A DNA stretch of 35,486 bases, from positions 1 to 35,486 of the forward strand of contig JAAUZT010000054.1 in the NCBI GenBank assembly GCA_014804485.1, in the 5' to 3' direction. Source of the DNA: Lachnospiraceae bacterium. GTDB lineage: Bacteria > Bacillota > Clostridia > Lachnospirales > Lachnospiraceae. Position numbers and translations under genes: made by a program. Below the pieces are notes generated by a model that ran no database searches, was not told where the DNA came from, and saw nothing but the letters and a program-made list of their open reading frames with translations. Shown here one piece after another: positions 23,705-32,339 of this stretch (position 1 is its first letter; each line of letters starts with the position of its first letter).

Positions 23705-24619
23705 ATGGAATATTGTCTGACAACAGAGGCACTGTGCAAACAGTACAGGCATACGAAAGCATTAGACGGGCTGTCCATGCATGTGCCCAGGGGATCGATC
23801 TACGGATTCGTGGGTAAAAACGGTGCGGGAAAGACGACGTTGATCCGGATGATTTGCGGATTGCAGAAGGTGTCTTCGGGTGAGTATACCTTATACGGAG
23901 TAAAGAACACCGACAAAGGGATTGAAAAAGCCCGGGGAAGGATAGGAGCGATCGTGGAGGCACCGTCTGTCTATATGGATATGACGGCGGAGGATAATCT
24001 GAAGCTGCAGTACCGGGTGCTGGGGCTGCCGTCCTATGAGGGAATCAAAGATTTGCTGAAACTGGTCGGTCTTGCGGATACCGGGAAAAAGAAGGTAAAA
24101 AATTTTTCGCTGGGCATGCGGCAGCGTCTCGGAATCGCTGTTGCACTGGCGGGCGATCCGGATTTTCTCATATTGGATGAGCCTATTAATGGGCTTGACC
24201 CGCAGGGAATCATAGAAATCAGGGAGCTTATTTTGAAGCTGAACCGGGAACGGCAGATCACAGTACTGATTTCCAGTCATATTCTGGAAGAATTATCTAA
24301 ACTGGCTACACATTACGGTTTTATTGACAGGGGACGCATTGTCAGGGAGATCAGCGCGCAGGAGATGGAGGCGGCGTGCAGAAAGTGCGTCCGCGTAGAA
24401 GTAGATAACGCAGGGGCGCTGGCGCGTGTGCTTCATCAAATGCAGATTGGATATCGGGTGTTATCAAATGCGGAAGCGGAAATCTATGCGGACATGAGTG
24501 TGACGAAGCTGGTACTTGCCTTGGAACAGGAACACTGCGAGGTGCTTTCTTACAGGGAATATGACGAAAGCCTGGAAAGCTACTATGTCAATCTGGTGGG
24601 AGGTGAAGTGTATGAATAG
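23705..24619 (+). CDS. ABC transporter ATP-binding protein (bacitracin/lantibiotic type)
   Basis: This 304-residue ATPase has Walker A GKNGAGKT (37-44), ABC signature FSLGMRQRLG (about 128-137), Walker B FLILDEP and a switch His in SSHILEEL. Its C-terminal 80 residues beyond the ATPase core are like those of BcrA and lantibiotic-immunity ATPases. It energises the permease encoded next, with which it overlaps by 8 bp (ATGAATAG). AGGAGGAAAGGG precedes the ATG. The setting (response regulator, ATPase, permease, kinase) is that of peptide-antibiotic sensing and detoxification modules in Firmicutes, so export or removal of an antimicrobial peptide is the likely job. The transported molecule is inferred. 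Confidence 0.93.
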   Translation: MEYCLTTEALCKQYRHTKALDGLSMHVPRGSIYGFVGKNGAGKTTLIRMICGLQKVSSGEYTLYGVKNTDKGIEKARGRIGAIVEAPSVYMDMTAEDNLKLQYRVLGLPSYEGIKDLLKLVGLADTGKKKVKNFSLGMRQRLGIAVALAGDPDFLILDEPINGLDPQGIIEIRELILKLNRERQITVLISSHILEELSKLATHYGFIDRGRIVREISAQEMEAACRKCVRVEVDNAGALARVLHQMQIGYRVLSNAEAEIYADMSVTKLVLALEQEHCEVLSYREYDESLESYYVNLVGGEVYE

Positions 24620-25457
24620 GTTACTTACCGCCAATTTTGCGAGACTGTGGAGAAGCAGGATATTTTATGTATTGGAAATTTTTATGATCGGTTACAGTGT
24701 ACTGATATATACTGACACTTACATTACCGTGCATAAGAATCATAAAGAATACGAGAATTGGAATTTATTTTTCTTTAACGAGATGTTGTTCATCGGTGTT
24801 GCGCTGGCGATTTTTATTTCTCTATATATCGGGGTGGAGTACAGCAACGGGACGATCAGGAATAAGCTGTCTGCGGGGCATTCAAGGCTCCATATTTATA
24901 TAGCGAATCTGCTTGCCTGTTATGCTGCCGGAATCATAGCATGCATTACTTATAGTGTGACATCGGCGATTATGGGACTTGCTTTGATCGGAAAAGAAAC
25001 GGTAGCTGGTTTGTGGAAACCCGCTCAGGGCATGAGCGTTGCACTTTTTATTTTGCTGGCGTATGCGGCGATTTTCGTGTTGATTTCCATGTCAGATATG
25101 AATACCGTACGGGCGACCGTAGTCAGTCTGATGCTTTCCTTCGTTATTCTGTGTGCCGGATTGTATGTATGTCAGTATCTGTCGATGACCGCGACAATAG
25201 AGAGGGTCACTGAGGTGGAAGATGAATCCGGTGAGATCAAGACAGTGGTGGAGACTGAGTATAATGCAAGATATCTGAGTGGTACGAAGCGGAAAATATA
25301 TGAGTGGGCAGAGCTGCTATTGCCCTCCGGACAGGTAATGTATGTTGCAGACCATGGCATCAATTATTCGGTGAAACAGCCGATATGTATGCTTGGAGTT
25401 GCGGCGGTCTGTACCGGAGCGGGAATCTGGATATTTCGGAGAAAAGATATTAAGTGA
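24612..25457 (+). CDS. ABC transporter permease (BcrB/ABC-2 type)
   Basis: The 281-residue protein has about six membrane segments, with the first at residues 15-32 and a large loop (about 195-240, charged, VTEVEDESGEIKTVVETEYN) before the last one. IGVEYSNGTIRNKLSAGHSR is the cytoplasmic coupling region typical of ABC-2 permeases that follow BcrA-type ATPases. I chose ATG 24612, preceded by GGGAGGTG and overlapping the ATPase stop codon; a frame extension to 24516 lies inside the ATPase gene and is not membrane-like. It should form the channel for the partner ATPase. The downstream gene-free 443 bp holds a palindromic element rather than the expected kinase start. Confidence 0.9.
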   Translation: MNRLLTANFARLWRSRIFYVLEIFMIGYSVLIYTDTYITVHKNHKEYENWNLFFFNEMLFIGVALAIFISLYIGVEYSNGTIRNKLSAGHSRLHIYIANLLACYAAGIIACITYSVTSAIMGLALIGKETVAGLWKPAQGMSVALFILLAYAAIFVLISMSDMNTVRATVVSLMLSFVILCAGLYVCQYLSMTATIERVTEVEDESGEIKTVVETEYNARYLSGTKRKIYEWAELLLPSGQVMYVADHGINYSVKQPICMLGVAAVCTGAGIWIFRRKDIK

Positions 25458-25492
25458 TGGAAACAGATAATAGATATCGGCACTTATTTAAT

Positions 25493-25810
25493 CTATAGAA
25501 TTTTAGTGTCAGAAGGTGCTTATGAAAGGCTGAGAGGGCAGATTGTACAAAATGTTCTCTCGTGTCGGGCTGCGTCATATGGATTTTCTAAAATATTCCG
25601 GCAAAGTTGTGTAAACTGACGAAACCGCCCTCTATTCGCCATCCGGGCTCATTACGGGCTTTCCGGGACATCCGTGTCCCGGAATTTCTGGATATCGAAC
25701 GGAATATTAAGAAAATCTCATATTCCTCCGCAGGACAGCTTCGAGAACATTTTGTGCAATCTGCCTATGAAAATATAATAATGTACCCTCTGACATCCGA
25801 ATCTCTATAG
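25493..25810. repeat. 318-bp imperfect palindromic element (MITE-like)
   Basis: Two arms of roughly 100 bp are inverted copies of one another. CTATAG stands at both ends (25493-25498 and 25805-25810). The best-paired block is a 22-bp stretch at 25538-25559 with 25743-25764 that has one mismatch, and a second is at 25582-25600 with 25700-25717. The 100-bp middle carries its own hairpin, TTCCGGGACA (25661-25670) with TGTCCCGGAA (25675-25684). There is no ORF. One arm recurs at 29381-29491. It lies between permease and kinase and would fold into a long hairpin in their mRNA. Confidence 0.8.
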
Positions 25811-25829
25811 GAAATTGGTCGTCATGCAC

Positions 25830-25850
25830 GAGTTTGTGAAGCGAATCTCG
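25830..25850 (+). repeat. Short dispersed motif, copy B
   Basis: This copy matches 21573-21593 at 16 of 21 bases, with CGAATCTCG identical. It begins 51 bp before the ribosome site of the sensor kinase and is outside the palindromic element. Confidence 0.3.
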
Positions 25851-25900
25851 CAATTGGGCGAAGTTCATTTTTTATTTGCAGAAAGGAGGATCATATACAA

Positions 25901-26824
25901 GTGCAGAATTGGATTATATGTGGCGTACTGCTTAGTGTCATCCTTCTTTTGATATGGAAAATAGGGGTGATGCGGCAAGCGGCACGGGAGATTCGGGAAG
26001 GACTTACAGAAAAACTTGACACAGAGACGAATACGCTGATCACGATCGACAGTCAGGATCAGGCAATGAGGGGGCTTGCAGACGAGATCAATACGCAGCT
26101 GCGCCGTCTGCGCGCACAGAGGCAGAGGTATGAACAGGGGAACTTGGCATTACAGGAGACGATTACGAATGTTTCCCATGATATCAGAACGCCGTTGACT
26201 GCGATATACGGTTATCTGGAGCTGCTTGAAAAGGAAGAGAAGTCCGAGGCGGCAGAGAAATATCTGGAGATTATCAAAAAACGTACGGAAGCGTTAAAAG
26301 ATCTGACCGAGGAACTGTTTGTGTATGCGGCGGCGGTTCCGGCTGGGGAAATACCATCCGGACAAGAAGTGACAGGAGTGTCATTTTGCGAAAAGGTATG
26401 GGAAGATGTAGATTTGAACCGGGTTTTGGAAGAGAGTATTGCGGCTTATTACGGCGCGCTTAAGATGCGGCAGATCACACCGCAGATAACAATGCCGGAA
26501 AAGAAAGTAGTCCGCAGGCTGAATCCTGTCGCTCTTTCACGCGTTTTTGAAAATGTGTTGAATAATGCGCTCAAGTACAGTGATGGGGATTTGAAGATCA
26601 TGCTGTCCGAAGATGGTGAGATAGAGTTCTCCAATCATGCCGCAGCGCTGGACGAGGTGCAGGTGGGCAGGCTGTTCGAGAGGTTCTATACGGTGGAGAA
26701 CGGGGAACATGCAACGGGTTTAGGGTTGTCGATCGCACGTCTTTTGACAGAGCAGATGGGCGGCAGTATTAAGGCGCAGTATACAGACGGGGTGCTTACG
26801 ATCCGCGTGAGCTTCCGTGCATAG
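25901..26824 (+). CDS. Sensor histidine kinase, single membrane segment
   Basis: The 307-residue kinase has one membrane helix (about residues 4-20) and then a long coiled region. TNVSHDIRTPLTAIYGYLELL carries the phosphoryl His93 in the H-box. NVLNNALKYSDG is the N-box and GLGLSIARLL the G2 box of the ATPase. It lacks an extracytoplasmic sensor domain, as seen in kinases that sense through an associated ABC transporter. GTG 25901 is backed by AAAGGAGGA 10 nt upstream. It should pair with the response regulator at 22808, with the ABC genes lying between them. Separation from the permease by a palindromic element may lower or uncouple its expression. Confidence 0.92.
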   Translation: MQNWIICGVLLSVILLLIWKIGVMRQAAREIREGLTEKLDTETNTLITIDSQDQAMRGLADEINTQLRRLRAQRQRYEQGNLALQETITNVSHDIRTPLTAIYGYLELLEKEEKSEAAEKYLEIIKKRTEALKDLTEELFVYAAAVPAGEIPSGQEVTGVSFCEKVWEDVDLNRVLEESIAAYYGALKMRQITPQITMPEKKVVRRLNPVALSRVFENVLNNALKYSDGDLKIMLSEDGEIEFSNHAAALDEVQVGRLFERFYTVENGEHATGLGLSIARLLTEQMGGSIKAQYTDGVLTIRVSFRA

Positions 26825-26863
26825 AGAGACAGGCTGGTTGCCAATATTGAAAGAATCCCCGTG

Positions 26864-27955
26864 TTAGTATACTGTCTCCACATTTTTGATTTCATTATTC
26901 TCTACCTGGAACCGCCATACGGAATGCCCGGGCAGGCGGTGCTCTGTTAAATAATATGCGTTATCTAATTGCGTGATATAGTAGGGCGTACCGCCGCCGA
27001 TAAAATATTCATAGATATCTTCATATTTGCCGTCTGCCAGATTCGACAGATCGCGGGTGCGCAGGATGGTGGCATAATCCTGACTGCCGGTGATGTCCGT
27101 GGAGACGGTAATATAGTAATAATCCTGAATGCGAGTGAGCTGGATCATGCCGGCGATGGTGTCGGGAACGAGGTACGTTTCTCGAATCTTGAAACTCGCA
27201 AGGTCGGCCCGGATAATGGAAGAGTTTCCCGCAACAAAATAAATGTCATTGCCGATGATCGTAAACGAACGCACATAGACGTTATCGAGGGATTCGATAC
27301 GGCGGATCTCTGTCAGATACATGCGTGTATCATCAGGATTGTGGCGGAACAGATACATTTCACCGCTCATGGAGCTCCATGCATAGAATGTATCAGTGGG
27401 CTCGTGATAGATGATATAATGGGGTCTGTTGCCGATCTCATCAAAAGTCTGTGTGTGCGCATAGGCACTGCCTTTTTTCTCAAAAATAAGGATGCGGTGC
27501 CGCTCCGTATCATCAATCAGATACACGGAGCCGTCACTTGCAAGAGTGTGGCCTTTGTCGATCTGATTCGTCATAACTTTCCACTGTGAGAGCGGCGAAG
27601 TAAGATTGTCGTTATAGATTACTTGATTATGATAGCAGTCCACCAGAAAATAGGTGTCGTTCACCTTTGTAATATAGGTAGGGACACTTAAGTCGGAGTA
27701 GGGATTGGTTCTGATACTTGCGGCAGATGTGACAAATATGTCATTTGCGCTGGCTACATCGACTGTCGTCGAAATATCGGAAAAATTGCCGGAGTCAGCT
27801 TCGGAGACGAGTTCGGACGCGCGGATGTATTCTGTGATCAAACCGGGTGTCCGGTGATGCCGATAGAGTCCAAAACAAAATACGGCGAGAAGAAGCGCCG
27901 CCATGGCAGATGTACAGTAAATAAGTTTTCGGGAGTTTCTTTGCTTTTTCTTCAT
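26864..27955 (-). CDS. Membrane-anchored extracytoplasmic protein of unknown function
   Basis: I do not recognise this 363-residue protein. It has a basic N-terminus (MKKKQRNSRK), one membrane helix (about 11-28) and no lipobox, so most of it lies outside the membrane. The rest is made of short beta-strand segments with repeated aromatic-rich turns. SDGSVYLIDDTERHRILIFEK and YITQLDNAYYLTEHRLPGHSVWRF are like the blades of a beta-propeller or NHL-type fold, and blade-like units recur every 40-50 residues. It converges with the sensor kinase gene, 39 bp apart, without a clear terminator between them, and is divergent from the acyltransferase gene. Confidence 0.75.
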   Translation of the reverse strand: MKKKQRNSRKLIYCTSAMAALLLAVFCFGLYRHHRTPGLITEYIRASELVSEADSGNFSDISTTVDVASANDIFVTSAASIRTNPYSDLSVPTYITKVNDTYFLVDCYHNQVIYNDNLTSPLSQWKVMTNQIDKGHTLASDGSVYLIDDTERHRILIFEKKGSAYAHTQTFDEIGNRPHYIIYHEPTDTFYAWSSMSGEMYLFRHNPDDTRMYLTEIRRIESLDNVYVRSFTIIGNDIYFVAGNSSIIRADLASFKIRETYLVPDTIAGMIQLTRIQDYYYITVSTDITGSQDYATILRTRDLSNLADGKYEDIYEYFIGGGTPYYITQLDNAYYLTEHRLPGHSVWRFQVENNEIKNVETVY

Positions 27956-27987
27956 CTTATGTTTCCTGTGATATTATGGCATACATC

Positions 27988-28045
27988 GTTACTTTTCACA
28001 CATTGGACAATACGGTCGCTCTGAGCTTAGGCTGTGGAAAGTAAC
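27988..28045. other. Hairpin in the divergent intergenic region
   Basis: GTTACTTTTCACA (27988-28000) pairs with TGTGGAAAGTAAC (28033-28045), with one G-T mismatch, around a 32-nt loop. It lies between the divergent starts at 27955 and 28150, within the minus-strand gene's likely leader. No T-run follows on either strand. Confidence 0.35.
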
Positions 28046-28149
28046 CATACATCAGTTGCTGTTTGCTTTTGTTACTATAATCATAACACAGTTTAGGAAA
28101 ATATGATATAATTCTTAAAATAGCCGAAAAGAAATAAGCGGGTAGAAGT

Positions 28150-29352
28150 ATGACGCAGACAATGCATACACAGGAAGACCAATACAATTTGACGTTTTGC
28201 ATTCTGGCGGCACTGACGATCATTATGGTGGTGGCAGGGCATTGCGGGTATCATATTCTGACGGTGGGGGAGCTGTTCCCGTACTATTCTTTTCATGTAC
28301 CGCTTTTCATGTTTATTTCCGGCTATTTTTATAAAGATTCGGAGGAGGAGAAGCCTCTTAATTATGTAAAAAAGAAGCTGAGCAGACTGATTGTGCCCTA
28401 TATGATTTGGAACCTGATCTATGGACTGATCGCGTGGGCGATGCGTGCCGCCGGATTTGCCATGGGTGAGGGAATCAGCTTCCGGACACTTTTCATAGCG
28501 CCTTTTTTGCATGGGTATCAGTTCATCTACAATTATGCGGCGTGGTTTGTCCCGGTCTTGTTTGTCGTAGAGATGATGAACCTGCTTGCGAGGATTATTT
28601 TGCGAAACGTGATACGCGGCGTATGGCATTTTTATAAGAAGGTGTCCGACAGAACCGTTGAAGAGAGTGATTTGTCTAAAGAAAAAGAAGGGAATATTAC
28701 TGAGTGGATCATGCTGACAGGAAGCTTACTGGTCGGCATTACGGTTGTATGGCTTGCTATCGGCGGGCATGTGTGGGGCTATTATAAGATGCCGGGAAAG
28801 ATTCTGCTGCTTTTCCCGTGCTTTCAGATGGGGCAATTCTATTTGAAAAAGCTGGAAAAACATGACACATTGGGAAATGTGCCGTATTTTGCTGTTTTGA
28901 TCGGGATTCAGGTGATCCTGAATGTATTTTTCAATGGGCTGGCGTTCAGTGCTGTGTGGTGTACCGGTTTTGCAAACGGTCCGGTGATGCCATATATCAC
29001 GATCATATCCGGAATCGCCTTCTGGCTGCGGGTTGCCAAAATCATTACCCCGGCTGTCGAAAAGAGCCGGACAGTGCAGTATCTGGGGCGTAATACTTAT
29101 GCGGTGATGATGCACCATGTAATGGCTTTTATGATAGTGAAGATAGTCATCGCGGCGGTGGCGGCACGTACAGGAGCGTGTGTGGACTTTGATTTTGAAC
29201 AGTTTTACACCAATATCGATTACTATTATCTGGTAAGAGGAGCAGAGCAGTTTGAAATGGTCTATCTGGCGGCGGGAGTGATCGTGCCACTCGGAATACA
29301 GGTCGGGCTGGATCGGATGAAGAGCAGGATTGCGTTTGCAATCCGCAGGTGA
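28150..29352 (+). CDS. Acyltransferase 3 family membrane protein
   Basis: The 400-residue protein has about ten membrane segments and belongs to the acyltransferase 3 family, which moves acyl groups onto cell-surface sugars or peptidoglycan. The first helix ends with MVVAGHCGYHIL, whose His is in the usual catalytic position. YSFHVPLFMFISGYFYK and KKKLSRLIVPYMIWNLIYG are the next conserved blocks. An inserted, charged loop (about residues 165-185, SDRTVEESDLSKEKEG) follows the fifth segment. ATG 28150 has only a weak ribosome site (GGGTAGAAG), and ATG 28162 is an alternative. TATAAT at about 28109 may be its -10. The acyl acceptor is unknown; a glycosyltransferase 0.65 kb downstream may share the pathway. 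Confidence 0.87.
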   Translation: MTQTMHTQEDQYNLTFCILAALTIIMVVAGHCGYHILTVGELFPYYSFHVPLFMFISGYFYKDSEEEKPLNYVKKKLSRLIVPYMIWNLIYGLIAWAMRAAGFAMGEGISFRTLFIAPFLHGYQFIYNYAAWFVPVLFVVEMMNLLARIILRNVIRGVWHFYKKVSDRTVEESDLSKEKEGNITEWIMLTGSLLVGITVVWLAIGGHVWGYYKMPGKILLLFPCFQMGQFYLKKLEKHDTLGNVPYFAVLIGIQVILNVFFNGLAFSAVWCTGFANGPVMPYITIISGIAFWLRVAKIITPAVEKSRTVQYLGRNTYAVMMHHVMAFMIVKIVIAAVAARTGACVDFDFEQFYTNIDYYYLVRGAEQFEMVYLAAGVIVPLGIQVGLDRMKSRIAFAIRR

Positions 29353-29380
29353 GTATGCTACTCTTAGGATGTTGGTAAGA

Positions 29381-29491
29381 CAGAATATTAAGAAACTATC
29401 ATATTCCTACGCAGGACAGCTTCTCGAATATTTTGTGCAATCTGCTATCTTGGTTTAAGAAAAGCACCTTTTGACACCCGAATCCACATAG
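29381..29491 (+). repeat. Solo arm of the palindromic element
   Basis: About 111 bp closely match the right arm (25700-25810) of the large palindromic element. CATATTCCT, GCAGGACAGCTTC, ATTTTGTGCAATCTGC and CCGAATC are shared in the same order and at nearly the same spacing. The left arm is missing. It ends 30 bp upstream of the small membrane protein start. Confidence 0.75.
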
Positions 29492-29520
29492 TAAAGAAAG
29501 AGAAGAGGAGAAAAAATAAT

Positions 29521-29856
29521 TTGTATCAGGAATATATGATTGGAATGACAATACTGTCAGTTTTGCTGTTGGTTGTGCTGTATGGCATCCGGCGCCGCAC
29601 GGTGCGTATTTATAATTGGAACGGAAAGCGTTATTGTTATCTGGGACGAGCCGGGCTTCACAGGAGCGGTGACGGATATTTAGTGCGTATGGGGGAGCGG
29701 ATGGCTGACCTGTCGTACACGACACTGTACCAGATCTGTCCGTCCAAAGGCTTTGTGCGCAGGAACAGATACAAGGATATGGTGTTTACTGCGGGCAAGG
29801 CACGGTGTCTGCTGCATGTGGACAGATGTATGAGGGAGACGGTGTACTACAGGTAG
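29521..29856 (+). CDS. Small membrane protein of unknown function
   Basis: The 111-residue ORF has a hydrophobic helix (about residues 6-23), a basic stretch after it (GIRRRTVRIYNWNGKRYCYLG) and a soluble tail of about 85 residues with several Arg and four Cys. No domain is recognised. The TTG at 29521 lies 11 nt after AGAGGAG; ATG 29536 would give 106 residues and starts just before the membrane helix. Its position between a membrane acyltransferase and a glycosyltransferase suggests a cell-envelope role, but this is contextual only. The sole-arm repeat just upstream could influence its expression. Confidence 0.6.
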   Translation: MYQEYMIGMTILSVLLLVVLYGIRRRTVRIYNWNGKRYCYLGRAGLHRSGDGYLVRMGERMADLSYTTLYQICPSKGFVRRNRYKDMVFTAGKARCLLHVDRCMRETVYYR

Positions 29857-30000
29857 ACGCAGAATAGGAAATACCGAGATATCCTATGGGTGAAACGTAA
29901 GAAGGATATGATTATAAATATTAAATGAAATGCAGTTTTTGGTTTGGCGGAAGGTTAGACAAGAAATTTAAAATACTATATAGCAGGAAAGGCACAAGTT

Positions 30001-31026
30001 ATGATTACAGTCAGCCTATGCATGATCGTGAAAAACGAAGAACGCATCTTAGCAAGATGTCTGGACAGTATTGCGGATCTGATGGACGAGATCATAATCG
30101 TCGATACGGGCTCCACGGATGCCACCAAGCAGATTGCGGCAAAATATACGGACAAGATCTATGATTTTACGTGGATCGGAGATTTTTCGGCGGCGCGGAA
30201 TTTCGCTTTTTCCAAGGCTGGCATGGAGTATATCTATTCTGCTGATGCGGATGAAGTCTTGGATGAGAAGAACCGGGAAGCATTCCGACAACTGAAAGCG
30301 ACACTGCTGTCGGAAATAGATATCGTGCAGATGTATTATGCCAATCAGCTTTCCCATGGGACGATCTATAATTTTGATAAGGAGCTCCGGCCGAAACTTT
30401 TTAAGAGACTCCGCACGTTTCAGTGGCAGGGAGCGATCCATGAGCAGGTAGGCTTGGAGCCGGTGATCTATGACAGCGACATCGAAATACAGCACATGCC
30501 GGAGAACAACCATAAGGACAGAGATCTGGCGGCATTTGTGCGGCGGACGCAGGCGGGAGACCGGCTGGACAAGAGACTTCACAATATTTACGCGAAAGAG
30601 CTCTTTATCTCCGGTGACGATCAGGATTTTACAGCGGCGAGGGAATTTTTCCGACAGTCGTGTCATGATATGGAGCGCAGTGAGGATGAGATCAAGGAGG
30701 CTGCCTGCGTAGCGGCAAGAGCAGCACGGATCTGCGGGGATGCGGAGGATTTCTTTAAATATGCATTGAAAGTGATAGCTTGTGACGGCTGTGCGGAAAT
30801 CTGCTGTGAATTAGGAGAATATTATCTGCAGAAACAGGATATAGACGAGGCGGTCATCTGGTTCTATAATGGAGCCTATGAGACAGAAAGTATATTGAAT
30901 ATTCACTGTGGCGGTGATCTGCCGCTCTTCGGACTTGCCCGCTGTTACCGTGCGGCGGGTAATGAGGAGCAGGCTGCAGAGTATGAGCAGCTTGCACGAG
31001 CGTGGAAGGTGCCGCAGCCTGAATGA
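30001..31026 (+). CDS. Family 2 glycosyltransferase with TPR-like C-terminus
   Basis: The 341-residue protein begins with a GT2 catalytic domain. SLCMIVKNEERILARCLDSI and IIIVDTGSTDAT are the nucleotide-sugar binding blocks. SADADEVLDE has the metal-binding DxD-like motif (Asp82, Asp84). FKRLRTFQWQGAIHEQV is the conserved end of the domain. The second half has helical repeats (AACVAARAARICGDAEDFFKYALKV, CCELGEYYLQKQDIDEAVIWFY), resembling TPR pairs. This layout is shared by SunS-like glycosyltransferases that glycosylate peptides and by a common Firmicute family of unknown substrate. No bacteriocin precursor is visible nearby, so I do not assign SunS. AGGAAAGG precedes the ATG by 8 nt. Confidence 0.88.
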   Translation: MITVSLCMIVKNEERILARCLDSIADLMDEIIIVDTGSTDATKQIAAKYTDKIYDFTWIGDFSAARNFAFSKAGMEYIYSADADEVLDEKNREAFRQLKATLLSEIDIVQMYYANQLSHGTIYNFDKELRPKLFKRLRTFQWQGAIHEQVGLEPVIYDSDIEIQHMPENNHKDRDLAAFVRRTQAGDRLDKRLHNIYAKELFISGDDQDFTAAREFFRQSCHDMERSEDEIKEAACVAARAARICGDAEDFFKYALKVIACDGCAEICCELGEYYLQKQDIDEAVIWFYNGAYETESILNIHCGGDLPLFGLARCYRAAGNEEQAAEYEQLARAWKVPQPE

Positions 31027-31086
31027 GAAACCATATGAGTCATAAAATTCAAGTGATATAGGACAGAATAAGAAAGGCATGACAAC

Positions 31087-32145
31087 ATGAAATGGGAAGA
31101 AAACGTGCGAAAGGTGGTTCCCTACATACCGGGCGAACAGCCAAATCAGGCACAAGTGATCAAACTGAATACCAATGAGAATCCGTATCCGCCGGCACCG
31201 GGGGTGCAGAAGTGTATCGCTGCGCTGAAGCAGGATAAGATGCGGCTGTATCCGGAATTCCCGGAGCAGACCGAATTAGCGGAAGCGCTGGCTTCCTATT
31301 ATCAGATCGACAAAGAACAGCTCTTTATCGGTGTCGGGTCGGACGATGTGCTTTCACTGGCGTTCATGACCTTTTTTCAATCAGGGAAACCGGTCTTTTT
31401 CCCGGATATTACCTACTCCTTCTATGATGTATGGGCGGATCTGTATAAGATACCTTATGAGACGAAGGCACTGGATGAGCATTTTTGTATCAGACCGGAG
31501 GATTACAGGCAGCAAAGCGGCGGAGTGATATTCCCGAACCCGAATGCGCCTACAGGTGTCCTGATGGATGTCGGACAGGTGGAGGAGATCATCGAGGCGA
31601 ACCGTGACGTGGTGGTGATCGTGGATGAAGCGTACATTGATTTCGGCGGCACAAGCTGTCTGCCGCTGATCCGTAAGTATGATAATCTGTTGGTGGTGCA
31701 GACGTTCTCGAAGTCCCGGTCGATGGCGGGAATGCGGATCGGGTATGCCATGGGGAATCCGAAGCTGATCAAGTACTTAAACGATGTGAAATACTCGGTG
31801 AATTCCTACACGCTAAACTATACGTCGCTGCAGCTGGGAGTGGCATCTGTTAGGGACGTGGCATATTATCGGGAAACCTGTGACAAGATTATGAAGACCC
31901 GTGACCGTGCGGAGGAAGAACTTAGTAAGCTGGGATTTACTTTTCCGAAGCCCTATGGTAATTTTATCTTTGCGAGCCATGAGAAGGTTCCGGCGAAAGA
32001 GATATTCGAGCGGCTGAAGGATAATGACATATATGTCAGATTCTGGGATAAAGAGCGAATCAGGAATTATCTGCGCATTACGATCGGGACAGATGAGCAG
32101 ATGGAGGCGTTATACCGGGCGCTTCGGGAGATTGTGAAGGCCTGA
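31087..32145 (+). CDS. hisC: Histidinol-phosphate aminotransferase
   Basis: This 352-residue fold-type I aminotransferase uses PLP to convert histidinol phosphate and 2-oxoglutarate to imidazole-acetol phosphate and glutamate, a step of histidine synthesis. LNTNENPYPPAPGV is the HisC N-terminal motif. FPNPNAPTG, VDEAYIDFGG and FSKSRSMAGMRIGY (PLP Lys at 209) follow in order, and the final segment KERIRNYLRITIGT carries the substrate-phosphate Arg residues. AAAGG lies 10 nt upstream. It stands apart from other his genes, so it may also serve aromatic amino acid or secondary pathways; HisC paralogues do this. Gene and enzyme class are certain, exact substrate less so. Confidence 0.9.
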   Translation: MKWEENVRKVVPYIPGEQPNQAQVIKLNTNENPYPPAPGVQKCIAALKQDKMRLYPEFPEQTELAEALASYYQIDKEQLFIGVGSDDVLSLAFMTFFQSGKPVFFPDITYSFYDVWADLYKIPYETKALDEHFCIRPEDYRQQSGGVIFPNPNAPTGVLMDVGQVEEIIEANRDVVVIVDEAYIDFGGTSCLPLIRKYDNLLVVQTFSKSRSMAGMRIGYAMGNPKLIKYLNDVKYSVNSYTLNYTSLQLGVASVRDVAYYRETCDKIMKTRDRAEEELSKLGFTFPKPYGNFIFASHEKVPAKEIFERLKDNDIYVRFWDKERIRNYLRITIGTDEQMEALYRALREIVKA

Positions 32146-32339
32146 TTTGCGGGAAAGAATCAAGTTTTATGGTGGATAGACATATACTTGTAGAGGAAAA
32201 GCATTAGAAAAAATATGTGCTGCGGAATACGGAGATATTGGTCGATTGATTTGCGGATTCCGACAGTACGGCCGGCAGGAAAATAGCAGTTTAACTGACC
32301 GGCAGATATATTAACGAAACGGACAGGGAGTAAGAGAGT

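Noticed and set aside
25601..25660. Possible IS256-type end (TTGTGTAAACTGAC) in the middle of the palindromic element
   Set aside because: Some IS256-family ends look similar, but one short match with no transposase and no mirrored end is not enough to name a family.
29925..30164. 79-codon frame overlapping the glycosyltransferase start
   Set aside because: It shadows the well-supported GT2 gene in another frame, and the product has no domain.
30001..31026. Glycocin (SunS/SunA-like) biosynthesis cluster
   Set aside because: The glycosyltransferase has a SunS-like layout, but no Cys-rich precursor peptide, thioredoxin or peptidase-ABC exporter is seen nearby.
31087..32145. Histidine biosynthesis operon
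   Set aside because: Only hisC is present; the genes on both sides are a glycosyltransferase and a small membrane exporter.
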